Origin: Patescibacteria group bacterium
GTDB lineage: Bacteria; Patescibacteriota; Gracilibacteria; UM-FILTER-43-11
Assembly (NCBI GenBank): GCA_018817125.1
Contig: JAHIUN010000003.1
Location: 1-50,592 of the forward strand
Reading direction: 5' to 3'
Length of the DNA stretch: 50,592 nt
Below are positions 1 to 7,329 of the stretch, piece by piece. Position numbers and translations under genes: made by a program. The notes beneath the pieces were generated by a model. The model saw nothing but the letters and a program-made list of their open reading frames with translations, had not been told where the DNA came from and did no database searches. Every line of letters begins with the position of its first letter. The first letter of the stretch is position 1.

Positions 1-731
1 TGCCCGGAGCATGAGTTCGCCTGGCAGACTTCGTCCACCACGCAATCGTTGCCGACCGGGTGGTAGCCAGTGTCGCAGGTGTTACAAGTGTTTCCGGTGT
101 AGCCGGTTTCACAGGTGCACTCGATCACTCCCGAAGGAGTGGAGCAAGTGCCGTGCCCGGAGCATGAGTTCGCCTGGCAGACTTCGTCCACCACGCAATC
201 GTTGCCGACCGGGTGGTAGCCGGTGTCGCAGGAACTGCACGCGACTCCGGTGTAGCCGGTGTCACAAGTACAAACGGGAACGCCGGTTACGTCATCGCAC
301 TGTCCATGCCCATTGCAAGTGTTTGGCTGGCAATTCTGGTCGAGAACACAATCGTTCCCTTCCCAGTGGTAACCGGCCGCGCACTCGTCACAAATGGATC
401 CCTGATACTCAGGGTTGCACGAACACTCGATCACTCCCGAAGGAGTGGAGCAAGTGCCGTGGAAGTTACAACTGTCCGGCTGACATACTTCGTCAGCCAC
501 ACAATCACCGCCCTCTTCGTGGTAGCCGGTATCGCAGGAACTGCACGCGACCCCAGTGTAACCAGTATCGCATGAACACTCGATCACTCCCGAAGGAGTG
601 GAGCAAGTGCCGTGCCCGGAGCATGAGTTCGCCTGGCAGACTTCGTCCACCACGCAATCGTTGCCGACCGGGTGGTAGCCAGTGTCGCAGGTGTTACAAG
701 TGTTTCCGGTGTAGCCGGTTTCACAGGTGCA
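1..731 (-). repeat. Near-identical EGF-coding direct repeats
   Basis: Bases 1-119 recur without change at 613-731, 612 bp apart, and 69 bp of the same unit recur at 154-222. A shorter unit encoding CSTPSGVIEC recurs at about 121-154, 428-462 and 580-614. Identity at the DNA level inside a protein-repeat region indicates recent duplication or gene conversion of EGF units. Such repeats can also collapse or misjoin during assembly. Confidence 0.85.
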
Positions 732-1319
732 GACCGCCTGGCCAGTGGCATCATCGCACGTCCCGCGCCCATTGCAGGGGTTCGGGTCACACAAATCATC
801 CACACATACGCCGTCGATCAGACGGCACAGCTGGCCGGAGTCGCAATCATTGTCGGATGTGCACCAGCAATCGGTGTCATCCGCGTCGGTAGCATCGTCG
901 CAGTCGTTGTCCACGCCATCGGTGCAGGTAGGGTCCCCGTAAGGACCTTCATCCGTACAGGATTTCATCACTCTGACCTGGACGATGTCCGGTTCGGAAT
1001 CCAATTTCCCATCTGTCACGACAAGCCGCACCAGCCAGACCCCTGGAACAGGGGGGTTAAGCGTGGCGGTTTCACCGTGAGTTGTTAGGGCGCTGGTAAT
1101 GGCGCCATCCGGCGCCGCCACCAGATCCCAGGTGTGGTTGATCGGATCCCCGTCCGGGTCCCAGCTTTTGCTTCCGTCCAGTAAGACAGGCCGACCCACT
1201 TCTGTGACTTGGTCCGCGCCTGCTTCGGCATGGGGCGCCCGATTGGGCCCAGTGACCTCCGCAGAACACCCTACAGCCAATAGGGCAATGAACAAAATGG
1301 CTCCAATGCTTCGTATCAT
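1..1319 (-). CDS. Lipoprotein with PKD-like domain, MopE-like motif and EGF-like repeats (3' end outside window)
   Basis: This reading frame is open from an ATG at 1319 to the window edge (439 codons), so its C-terminus is missing. The N-terminus (MIRSIGAILFIALLAVGC) is a lipoprotein signal with lipobox LAVGC, so the protein should be lipid-anchored on the outer face of the membrane. Residues ~25-120 resemble a PKD/REJ Ig-like domain (LLDGSKSWDPDGDPI...TW). Next comes a Cys/Asp segment with DGVDNDCDD, like the MopE metal-binding repeat. From about residue 175 there are EGF-like units of ~45 residues built on CxxxxGxGTC...CxCxxGYTGxxC...GYHxxGNDC. AGGAGG lies 9 nt before the ATG, a clear Shine-Dalgarno. 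EGF and PKD modules suggest an adhesive surface protein; the ligand is unknown. A long plus-strand frame across the repeats is antisense shadow. Confidence 0.85.
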   Translation of the reverse strand, partial: MIRSIGAILFIALLAVGCSAEVTGPNRAPHAEAGADQVTEVGRPVLLDGSKSWDPDGDPINHTWDLVAAPDGAITSALTTHGETATLNPPVPGVWLVRLVVTDGKLDSEPDIVQVRVMKSCTDEGPYGDPTCTDGVDNDCDDATDADDTDCWCTSDNDCDSGQLCRLIDGVCVDDLCDPNPCNGRGTCDDATGQAVCTCETGYTGNTCNTCDTGYHPVGNDCVVDEVCQANSCSGHGTCSTPSGVIECSCDTGYTGVACSSCDTGYHEEGGDCVADEVCQPDSCNFHGTCSTPSGVIECSCNPEYQGSICDECAAGYHWEGNDCVLDQNCQPNTCNGHGQCDDVTGVPVCTCDTGYTGVACSSCDTGYHPVGNDCVVDEVCQANSCSGHGTCSTPSGVIECTCETGYTGNTCNTCDTGYHPVGNDCVVDEVCQANSCSG

Positions 1320-1371
1320 TTTCTCGTTCCTCCTGGAAAGAGTTATTGAATATGAACTAATCTATCTATGA

Positions 1372-1446
1372 TTAATGCTGAGAGAACCTAATGGTCCCCT
1401 CAAGACAATTTTTTGTATTCCTTAAGGGGAAGTGACTCAGCATTAA
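1372..1446 (-). promoter_or_regulatory. Long stem-loop in the leader of the EGF lipoprotein gene
   Basis: TTAATGCTGAG at 1372-1382 pairs exactly with CTCAGCATTAA at 1436-1446. Inside it CCCCTCAAG pairs with CTTAAGGGG (one wobble). The hairpin lies 53 nt upstream of the ATG at 1319, within the probable 5' leader. There is no U-run after it in the direction of the gene, so it is more likely a leader structure than a terminator. Confidence 0.5.
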
Positions 1447-1500
1447 CCGCCGGTTCTGTAAAAGAGCATGATCTTCCCATTCAATCAAAATGGGTATTTT

Positions 1501-1529
1501 ATACTCTCATAAAATAACCAATTTGTCAA
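1501..1529 (-). promoter_or_regulatory. Possible promoter for the EGF lipoprotein gene
   Basis: On the minus strand TTGACA (1529-1524) is followed after 17 nt by GAGTAT (1506-1501). The -35 is perfect and the -10 is weak. It would give a leader of about 175 nt containing the stem-loop at 1372-1446. Confidence 0.3.
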
Positions 1530-1608
1530 GAAATAACTCTTTATGTCAAAAGCTCTGCTCAAGAAGGCAGAAAATCTTTTTGAGGAGCGTTGCTGTACTG
1601 GTTCAATA

Positions 1609-1723
1609 GGGAAATCCTCGGATTTTCAAAAATCTTCTTCATTGTATTTCGCAGATTTTCAAAAATCCGCCCTCACTTCGAAGCGGCCTATGGCCTTTTC
1701 TTCGTTCGGAACGGATTTCTCGC
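1609..1723 (-). repeat. Structured repeat family A, copy 1
   Basis: Read on the minus strand. The closing stem is GAAATCC/GGATTTC (1719-1713 with 1617-1611). Hairpin 1 is GGCC-ATA-GGCC (1695-1685). Hairpin 2 is a 16-bp stem GGATTTTTGAAAATCT/AGATTTTTGAAAATCC (1668-1653 with 1635-1620) with two wobble pairs. The flank GTTCCGAACGAAG and the linker GAAGTGAGG are shared with copy 3 at 34840-34946, and the architecture with copy 2 at 21415-21521. A short open frame at 1543-1791 crosses it but is not believed to be a gene. Confidence 0.7.
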
Positions 1724-1804
1724 TATTTAGCAAAGGGCGCCGATGTATTTACACATGCTGTCACAATAAATTGTACGGACTGCAGAGGTGACATTGACGC
1801 CCTA

Positions 1805-1990
1805 ACGACACACAATTCCAGAGAGCGTTGGCCCCGTTGGGACCTGAGCTCAATATAGGAATGCGGTCGGACTCCGAGCTTAACTCGGAGGAGCCTCCCT
1901 ACCTTTCTATATTTCCAGTTTTTTTAGGCCGCTACTGGATCACGGTATCCAATCCGCTGATTGGAATTTTTGTTTTTGTATTTTTTTCTT
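1805..1990 (+). ncRNA. Candidate structured RNA of unknown class ending in a terminator
   Basis: This non-coding stretch folds into successive hairpins. AATATAG/CTATATT at about 1853-1915 encloses CTCCGAG-CTTAA-CTCGGAG. TCCAGT/ACTGGA at about 1916-1940 follows, then the terminator at 1948-1990. It matches no SRP, tmRNA or RNase P signature that I can recognise. A transcript start is not clear. It could instead be a long leader or a decayed mobile element. Confidence 0.35.
1948..1990 (+). terminator. Rho-independent terminator
   Basis: TCCAATC-CGCT-GATTGGA (1948-1965) is followed by a T-rich tract reaching about 1990. No protein gene lies immediately upstream on the plus strand, so it probably ends a non-coding transcript. 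Confidence 0.65.
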
Positions 1991-2071
1991 TTTGTTTTTG
2001 GCCTGCTCTCCGGTATATAACCGAAGGAGGCTACTTTCACCACATCCGCTCTAGGCGGACGGATGGAGGGT

Positions 2072-2152
2072 AGAAAGCAGGGAGAGGAAAACTAATTTAC
2101 ATTTTTCAATTTTCAATTTTCATTTAAATTAGCATTCCCTAAACTGCTTTCT
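2072..2152 (+). repeat. Long stem-loop upstream of gmk
   Basis: AGAAAGCAG at 2072-2080 pairs exactly with CTGCTTTCT at 2144-2152. GGGA/TCCC and CTAATTT/AAATTAG extend the stem inward. The loop holds short tandem CAATTTT units. It fills the spacer before gmk and has no coding potential. Confidence 0.5.
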
Positions 2153-2277
2153 GCTGTGCTTTTAAAGATCACTAAATCTATTAATTATAGCAGTAATTTG
2201 AGGCAAAGTCAATTCCATTGGGTTTATGAAAAATAAGCTTTTAGGCTAAAATACTTCCACAGCAAATCACGTGTCTT

Positions 2278-2865
2278 ATGAACGGTAAATTATTTCTCAT
2301 CGTCGGCCCTTCGGGATCCGGGAAAAGCTCAGTTCTGATGGCGCTTAAAAAAGCACATCCGGAATACACTTATCCCCTTTCCGCCACCACCCGCCCCATG
2401 CGCGAAGGTGAAAAGGATGGTGATATTTACCATTTTTACACCAAGGAAGATTTTGAAAAAGACATTAAAGGCGGTGAATTCCTGGAATACGCCGTGGTTC
2501 ATCAGGATCATTATTACGGCCTGATTAAAAAACCAGTCATGGAAAGTCTGGAAAAAGGGGAAACGGTGGTCCGTGAAGTCGATATTCAGGGATTTGAAAG
2601 CATCCGGGGAAAAATCCCCAGCGATAATCTGGTCACGATTTTCATCACGGTTCCCAATAAACAGGAGCTTATTGACCGCATTGTTAACCGGGCGGCAATC
2701 TCTGAGGATGAACTGGAAAAACGGTTAGAGAGTATGCATCGCGAATTCGCTTTAGCCCGCGAATGTGACTATTTGGTGGAAAATAAACAGGGTAAACTGG
2801 AAAAAACAGTTGAAAAAGTAGCAGAATTCATTAAAAATGAATTTCGGCGGGCAAGCCGCATATAA
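2278..2865 (+). CDS. gmk: Guanylate kinase
   Basis: ATP-dependent phosphorylation of GMP to GDP in cytoplasmic nucleotide metabolism. The 195-aa length is normal for the family. The P-loop GPSGSGKS is at residues 10-17. The GMP-binding region has the typical order S-x-T-T-R-x-x-R-x-G-E (SATTRPMREGEKDG) followed by YHF and the lid/CORE residues. A -10-like TAAAAT about 26 nt before the ATG suggests a short leader without a Shine-Dalgarno. tRNA-Gln follows 17 bp downstream and may be co-transcribed. Confidence 0.95.
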   Translation: MNGKLFLIVGPSGSGKSSVLMALKKAHPEYTYPLSATTRPMREGEKDGDIYHFYTKEDFEKDIKGGEFLEYAVVHQDHYYGLIKKPVMESLEKGETVVREVDIQGFESIRGKIPSDNLVTIFITVPNKQELIDRIVNRAAISEDELEKRLESMHREFALARECDYLVENKQGKLEKTVEKVAEFIKNEFRRASRI

Positions 2866-2882
2866 TTGTTCAAAGGTTCCGC

Positions 2883-2954
2883 TCGGGAGTCGCCAAGTGG
2901 TAAGGCACCAGGTTCTGGTCCTGGCATCCGGGGGTTCGAATCCCTCCTCCCGAG
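2883..2954 (+). tRNA. tRNA-Gln (CTG anticodon)
   Basis: A 72-nt cloverleaf. The acceptor TCGGGAG pairs with CTCCCGA. The D-arm reads CGCC...GGC. The anticodon stem is CCAGG/CCTGG with loop TTCTGGT (anticodon CTG). The T-arm is GGGGG-TTCGAAT-CCCTC. The discriminator base is G, as expected for Gln. The CCA end is not encoded. A frame on the other strand across this gene is an artefact. Confidence 0.93.
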
Positions 2955-3122
2955 CAGAGCTTTTGACATGCGAGGAGGAGGGATGAGAAGGGCGAGGGGG
3001 TTCGCCTGAGTAAAGGAACCCTGAACTTGTTTCAGGGGACTATTACGAAGCTCGACCTCGGACCCTGGTGTAAACCGGGGGAGAATGTAAGAATATCCCT
3101 CCTCCCGAGCAGAGCTTTTGAC
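2940..3122 (+). repeat. Direct repeat of the tRNA-Gln 3' end
   Basis: A 28-bp sequence starting inside the tRNA T-loop (2940-2967) recurs exactly at 3095-3122, with 127 bp between. It carries the 3' half of the T-arm, the acceptor strand and the following GAGCTTTTGAC. The spacer contains hairpins such as CCCTGAA-CTTG-TTTCAGGG. The GAGCAGAGCTTTTGACAT part also occurs in reverse near 1541-1558. This is the arrangement left by tRNA-targeted integration or slippage; no integrase is visible. Confidence 0.75.
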
Positions 3123-3127
3123 TTATC

Positions 3128-3136
3128 TGTTATAAT
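3128..3136 (+). promoter_or_regulatory. Extended -10 promoter (TGTTATAAT)
   Basis: TGTTATAAT is a perfect extended -10 element with no recognisable -35. Transcription would start near 3143, leaving an ~18-nt leader before the ATG at 3162 with no Shine-Dalgarno. Confidence 0.6.
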
Positions 3137-3161
3137 GGATTCAAATTTAAACAAAACTACC

Positions 3162-3386
3162 ATGAAAAAGACTAAACATTTAAACTTCACCCCAGTGGCC
3201 ATGTTCTTTATTGTGCTGGGAATCGTGTTTTTTATTCTCGGGCTTTTTATGATCTTTTTCGTTAGCCATCAGGTGGTCTCTCCCGGATTTTCCTATCTGA
3301 TCACTATCGGCGGTGTACTGATCATGATCGGCGGGTATACGAATTTAGAGCTGGGACTGATCCGCAAACATCTGCAGAAAAGATAA
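3162..3386 (+). CDS. Small two-helix membrane protein, unknown function
   Basis: 74 aa. Two hydrophobic helices (about residues 11-36 and 43-60) are linked by a short loop, with a basic N-terminus (MKKTK) and basic tail (RKHLQKR), so both ends probably face the cytoplasm. An upstream in-frame extension is open but crosses the TATAAT element at 3131-3136, which is why the ATG at 3162 is chosen. Its TAA overlaps the first bases of the family-B hairpin at 3385. I do not recognise the family. Confidence 0.6.
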   Translation: MKKTKHLNFTPVAMFFIVLGIVFFILGLFMIFFVSHQVVSPGFSYLITIGGVLIMIGGYTNLELGLIRKHLQKR

Positions 3387-3478
3387 GACTTTTAGGACGA
3401 TGAAGACTATTACGACTATTAGGGTCTGATCCAGACATTAAAAAATAATCGTAATAGTCGTAAAATCCTAAAAGTCTT
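3385..3478 (+). repeat. Long-hairpin repeat family B, copy 1
   Basis: The outer stem AAGACTTTTAGGA/TCCTAAAAGTCTT is perfect over 13 bp. The inner stem GACTATTACGA/TCGTAATAGTC is perfect over 11 bp. A small apical hairpin GTCTG-ATC-CAGAC closes it. Related hairpins with the same ATTACGA core lie at 22321-22428 and 42951-43059. Confidence 0.8.
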
Positions 3479-3626
3479 AATCGTCCTAACCCGATCACCA
3501 TCCCATCCTGCGGCGGAAAAATTTGGCAGCCTCCATGTAAAGCAGGCAGTGATTTTCGTTTAAGTGTAAAAGTTGCAATATCAAACAATAAAATCGGAGG
3601 TTTATTAAAAAGCATATACATAGATA

Positions 3627-3635
3627 TGGTATATT
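3627..3635 (+). promoter_or_regulatory. Probable extended -10 promoter of the pyruvate kinase gene
   Basis: TGGTATATT at 3627-3635 fits TGn plus a -10 hexamer. The predicted start near 3642 leaves about 14 nt before the ATG at 3656. Confidence 0.4.
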
Positions 3636-3655
3636 GGAGAAAATAATTATGCTTT

Positions 3656-4357
3656 ATGCGAGACATCAAAACCAAAATCATTGCTACGATTGGCCCGGCA
3701 ACTTTGGATTTCAAAGTTTTTCAGGCAATGGTGAATGAGGGCATTGATTTTATACGCATCAATACATCTTACGGTGATTCCGTGCAATATGATCATATCC
3801 TTCAGAACCTTAAAAAAGCCAAAGGTGCGAAGAATATCCACGTTATTCTGGACATCAAAAATCTGGACGCGCTGGACTATGCCCGTGCCAATAAAATTAA
3901 GTATATCGCTCTTTCTTTCGCGGAAAATTCAGATCAGATCAAAGCCGTTCGAAATACCCTGCCTGGATGTTTTGTAATTTCAAAAATCGAAACCCGTGCC
4001 GGGGTCAGACATTTTGATAAAATTCTGGATGCGTCCGATGGGATCATGATTGCCCGCGGAGATCTGGGGCACGCTGTTTCTCTGGAAAAAGTGCCTCCGC
4101 TTCAAAAAGATTTTACTTATAAATCGTTAGCCAAAAAGAAGTTTGTTATCACGGCCACAGAAATGCTTCTTTCTATGGTAAGCAGAAAAAAGCCTACTCG
4201 TGCCGAAGCTTCCGATGTTGCCAACGCGGTTTTTGATGGCTCAGATGCGGTTATGCTTTCCGAAGAAACTTCTATCGGCAAACACCCTGTTGAGGCTGTA
4301 CACATGATGCATAAAATTATTGTTGAGGCGGAGAAATGGATTAAAAAAACTACTTAA
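3656..4357 (+). CDS. Minimal pyruvate kinase (barrel domain only)
   Basis: Related to pyruvate kinase (phosphoenolpyruvate + ADP to pyruvate + ATP), but 233 aa instead of about 470. It starts like the family (KTKIIATIGPAT) and keeps the Mg/PEP-binding motifs KIETRAG, ARGDLG, TATEML and the long AEASDVANAVFDGSDAVMLSEE-type block in two parts. Where the family has the B domain after LDTKGPEIR, this protein reads LDIKNLDALDYARANKIKYI, so the B domain is cleanly absent. It ends at the close of the barrel, lacking the C-terminal regulatory domain. The ORF is intact. Whether it is catalytic, or a PEP-sensing relative, cannot be decided here. It overlaps the convergent ATPase gene by 8 bp. Confidence 0.8.
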   Translation: MRDIKTKIIATIGPATLDFKVFQAMVNEGIDFIRINTSYGDSVQYDHILQNLKKAKGAKNIHVILDIKNLDALDYARANKIKYIALSFAENSDQIKAVRNTLPGCFVISKIETRAGVRHFDKILDASDGIMIARGDLGHAVSLEKVPPLQKDFTYKSLAKKKFVITATEMLLSMVSRKKPTRAEASDVANAVFDGSDAVMLSEETSIGKHPVEAVHMMHKIIVEAEKWIKKTT

Positions 4358-6968
4358 AATTATAAGTGTTGTTCTTTTCTATACTCCGCCGAAAAAGCTT
4401 TACCATTTCCATGTAGACAAAATTAAGGGAAGCGGCGCCTGCGCAAATCAACCAGTCGATGGGTCTTAGGGGAACTAGCTCGAAGATAGCCTGAATAGAC
4501 GGCTGATACATTACAAGTAAAGTAACTGCCAAAATCGAAAGAACAGCGATCATTATAAGGCGATTATTAAGTATGCCTGTAACCATAACCGATTCACGCA
4601 AAGAACGGAAATTGTATGTACCTATAATTACCATAATCACAATAGTCGTAAATACCATTGTGCGCGCCTTTTCAATGTTCACGGCGGGATCTTGTGTAAC
4701 AAATATGATAAAAGCAATAAGCGCGCTAAAAATGGCGATGCTGAATACAATAAACGCATTCCATCGATTCATAATTGCTTCGTTTGGCGGACGGGGGGGG
4801 CGATTCATGAGATCCCCATGAGCCTGATCGAGTCCTAATCCGATTGCCGGCATTTGTTCATCAAAGGCATTAATAAAGAGAATCTGAAGGGCAAGCAGCG
4901 GTAGAAATTTAAAATCAAATAGCAATATACCGAGAAAAATTAAAATTACTTCTGTGAAGTTCCTGGAAATGAGGTAGGCAGTGAATTTTTCGATATTCTG
5001 GTAGATCCGCCGGCCTTCTTTTACCGCTTCGACAATGGTAACAAAGTTGTCATCCTGTAACACCATATCGGCAGCCTCCTTGGTTACATCAGTGCCTTTA
5101 ATGCCCATTGCAATGCCAATATCCGCTTTTTTAAGAGCCGGGGCGTCATTCACCCCATCGCCTGTCATGGCTACTATTTCACCGTTTTCTTTCAGAAGAC
5201 TGACAATACGGAGCTTGTGTTCAGGATGTGTGCGTGCAAAAACATTCACTTCTTTCAGCTTATGGCGTAATTCTTTATCACTCAGTTCATCAATGGCTTT
5301 ACCTATCATCGCCCTGACCTCTCCGCCGGACACAAATCCGATTTGCTTAGCAATCGAAATGGCAGTATGTTCGTTGTCGCCCGTAACCATAATCACTTTA
5401 ATACCTGCCTGCCTACAGGTCTGCAAAGCTTCCTTTACTTCCGGGCGGGCGGGATCGCGCATGGCGACAAGACCTAAAAATGTTAAGTCTTTTTCAATGT
5501 TCTTTGCGGGAATTTTTTTTGAATCATATGCCTTGGCCGCAAGGGCAAGTACGCGTAGTCCTGTTGTAGCAAAACGATGATTTTGTTTTAATATTTTCTC
5601 TTTGGCGGATTTATCCAGCTTATGGTACTTCCCATTCAGCAGTTGATGGCTGCAGCGTTCTAAAATCTCTTCCGGCGCCCCTTTGCTATAAACGCTGTAA
5701 CTTCCTTCGCTTTTATGAATCGTGGTCATCATTTTACGCGCTGAGGAAAAGAGTATTTCTTCCACACGTTTATGTTTTTCTTCCAAGCTTTCTTTTTTAA
5801 AGCCGGCTTTTCTGCCAAGTGTCACAAGGGCCACCTCCGTTGGGTCGCCAATCGGCTCCCAAGTATTATGATCTGATTGAAATAGGTCTGAATTATTACA
5901 AAGCACACTGGCTTTAAAAATCTCATTCCATTTCGAAATGCTTTTAATCCCTTTGCCGTTAATTTCAAAAATGCCTTCCGGCTTATACCCGACACCTGTA
6001 ACAGAAATAACCTGATTATCCGCAAATAATTTCTGCACGGTCATTTCATTCTTGGTAAGCGTTCCGGTCTTATCGGTACAGATGACCGTGGTGCTGCCAA
6101 GTGTTTCTACTGCCATCATTCTCCGGACGATGGCATTTTTTTTTGCCATTTTATACATGCCGAACGAAAGGGCGATCGTCATGGTAAGCGGCAATCCTAC
6201 CGGCACCGACGCAACCGCCAAAGCGAGTGCAACAATCAGCATCTCCAGCGCTGAAGCGCCTCGAAAAATTCCGATAATCAGAATTAAAGCTGAAGCTGAA
6301 AGCGCGATCATGGCCAAAAACCTCCCAAGTCTGTCCATCCGCTCCTGAAGCGGTGTGGACTCCTCTACATTCTGGATTAAGGTAGCAATGTCGCCGAGCT
6401 TTGTTTTCATCCCGGTCGCGATCACTCGGGCCTGACAGTGTCCGTTTACAAGTTGTGTGCCGGCGTAAATATAATTTCCATTTTCCCTGTGAACTGAAAT
6501 GCTTTCGCCAGTCAGCATCGATTCGTCAACCTCAACACCGGTACTGTGTATCAGTTCTGCATCGGCAGGAACACGATCACCGACTTCTAAAGACAATATG
6601 TCTTCGGGGACCACATCCTTGGCATCAATGGTCATCGGGCGTCCATTCCGGATTACCGTCGTTTGGGGCCGGACTATCTGGCGAAGCGCTTCCATAGCAC
6701 GCTCAGCTTTATATTCCTGAATAAAGCCCATTATAACCACAAATATAATGATGAAATTAATCACCCAGAAGTTGATTACTTCGCCTATTCCATAAGAAAT
6801 AAGCGATGCGATGATTAAAATCCACACAATCACGTCCACGAACTGCCGCAAAAAAACTTTTAGTGCGGTAAATTCCCGTTTAGTGCTTAGCTCATTCAAT
6901 CCGAATTTTTCAAGCGCCCTGGCTGCTTGCTGACTGGTAAGACCTGTCAGTTTTTTAGAAAAAGTCAT
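4350..6968 (-). CDS. P-type cation-transporting ATPase
   Basis: An 872-aa ATP-driven cation pump of the plasma membrane with the P2-type layout: N-terminal cation-ATPase domain, TM1-2, actuator domain with TGES (153-156), TM3-4, the phosphorylation site DKTGT (Asp299), the nucleotide domain, GDGVNDAP hinge and a six-helix C-terminal part. The TM4 motif is PVGLP (256-260) instead of the PEGLP of Ca2+ pumps, and resembles P3A proton pumps. TM5 (SRNFTEV) and TM6 (NAFDEQMPA) keep the N/E and N/D positions of Ca2+ pumps. The ion is therefore uncertain (Ca2+, H+ or other). Confidence 0.9.
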   Translation of the reverse strand: MTFSKKLTGLTSQQAARALEKFGLNELSTKREFTALKVFLRQFVDVIVWILIIASLISYGIGEVINFWVINFIIIFVVIMGFIQEYKAERAMEALRQIVRPQTTVIRNGRPMTIDAKDVVPEDILSLEVGDRVPADAELIHSTGVEVDESMLTGESISVHRENGNYIYAGTQLVNGHCQARVIATGMKTKLGDIATLIQNVEESTPLQERMDRLGRFLAMIALSASALILIIGIFRGASALEMLIVALALAVASVPVGLPLTMTIALSFGMYKMAKKNAIVRRMMAVETLGSTTVICTDKTGTLTKNEMTVQKLFADNQVISVTGVGYKPEGIFEINGKGIKSISKWNEIFKASVLCNNSDLFQSDHNTWEPIGDPTEVALVTLGRKAGFKKESLEEKHKRVEEILFSSARKMMTTIHKSEGSYSVYSKGAPEEILERCSHQLLNGKYHKLDKSAKEKILKQNHRFATTGLRVLALAAKAYDSKKIPAKNIEKDLTFLGLVAMRDPARPEVKEALQTCRQAGIKVIMVTGDNEHTAISIAKQIGFVSGGEVRAMIGKAIDELSDKELRHKLKEVNVFARTHPEHKLRIVSLLKENGEIVAMTGDGVNDAPALKKADIGIAMGIKGTDVTKEAADMVLQDDNFVTIVEAVKEGRRIYQNIEKFTAYLISRNFTEVILIFLGILLFDFKFLPLLALQILFINAFDEQMPAIGLGLDQAHGDLMNRPPRPPNEAIMNRWNAFIVFSIAIFSALIAFIIFVTQDPAVNIEKARTMVFTTIVIMVIIGTYNFRSLRESVMVTGILNNRLIMIAVLSILAVTLLVMYQPSIQAIFELVPLRPIDWLICAGAASLNFVYMEMVKLFRRSIEKNNTYNFK

Positions 6969-7176
6969 TGTATTTTTAATATTTAATAGTATTCAGCAAC
7001 AATAGTATAGGAGAAGATGTGTCAAAAAACCATTATTGTTAAAAAGTTTTTAGAGTCTATTTTGAGCAAACAATGAGAAGTATAGCCAGACAATAAAATG
7101 ATTTAAATTATTTTAACTGGATTTTTTTTGAAAAAAGATGATAATGAAACTAATTTAATTTTTAATTTTTTCGCTC

Positions 7177-7290
7177 ATGCCAAAAAAAACAAAAAAAGTG
7201 ACCAAGAAAAAAGTCGCTAAGAAACCGGCAAAAAAAGTGACCAAGAAAAAAGTCGCTAAAAAACCGGCAAAAAAGGCTAAAAAGAAATAA
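7177..7290 (+). CDS. Lys-rich histone H1-like small protein
   Basis: 37 aa, almost only Lys, Ala, Val, Thr and Pro, built from two copies of a 13-residue unit (KKVTKKKVAKKPA) encoded by a 39-bp tandem repeat, plus KKAKKK. Short KPAKK-rich proteins are known as histone H1-like nucleic-acid binders, so a nucleoid or RNA-binding role is plausible. It is directly followed by a terminator. Being low in complexity, it is supported by ORF position and terminator rather than by homology. Confidence 0.6.
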   Translation: MPKKTKKVTKKKVAKKPAKKVTKKKVAKKPAKKAKKK

Positions 7291-7316
7291 AAGACTTTTT
7301 AGTCTCTTATTTTTTT
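7287..7316 (+). terminator. Terminator of the Lys-rich gene
   Basis: AGACT-TTTT-AGTCT followed by CTTATTTTTTT, immediately after the stop codon. Confidence 0.7.
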
Positions 7317-7329
7317 AACTCACACTTAT

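Noticed and set aside
11-892. A 293-aa plus-strand frame rich in Arg and Cys
   Set aside because: It is antisense to the EGF repeats; the minus strand has a lipoprotein signal, a Shine-Dalgarno and clear domains.
1543-1791. An 82-aa plus-strand frame
   Set aside because: It runs through the family-A repeat, has no recognisable domain or start signal, and its sequence is explained by stems.
2769-2969. A 66-aa minus-strand frame (SKALLGRRDSNPRMPGPEP)
   Set aside because: It is the reverse of tRNA-Gln, a well-known false protein.
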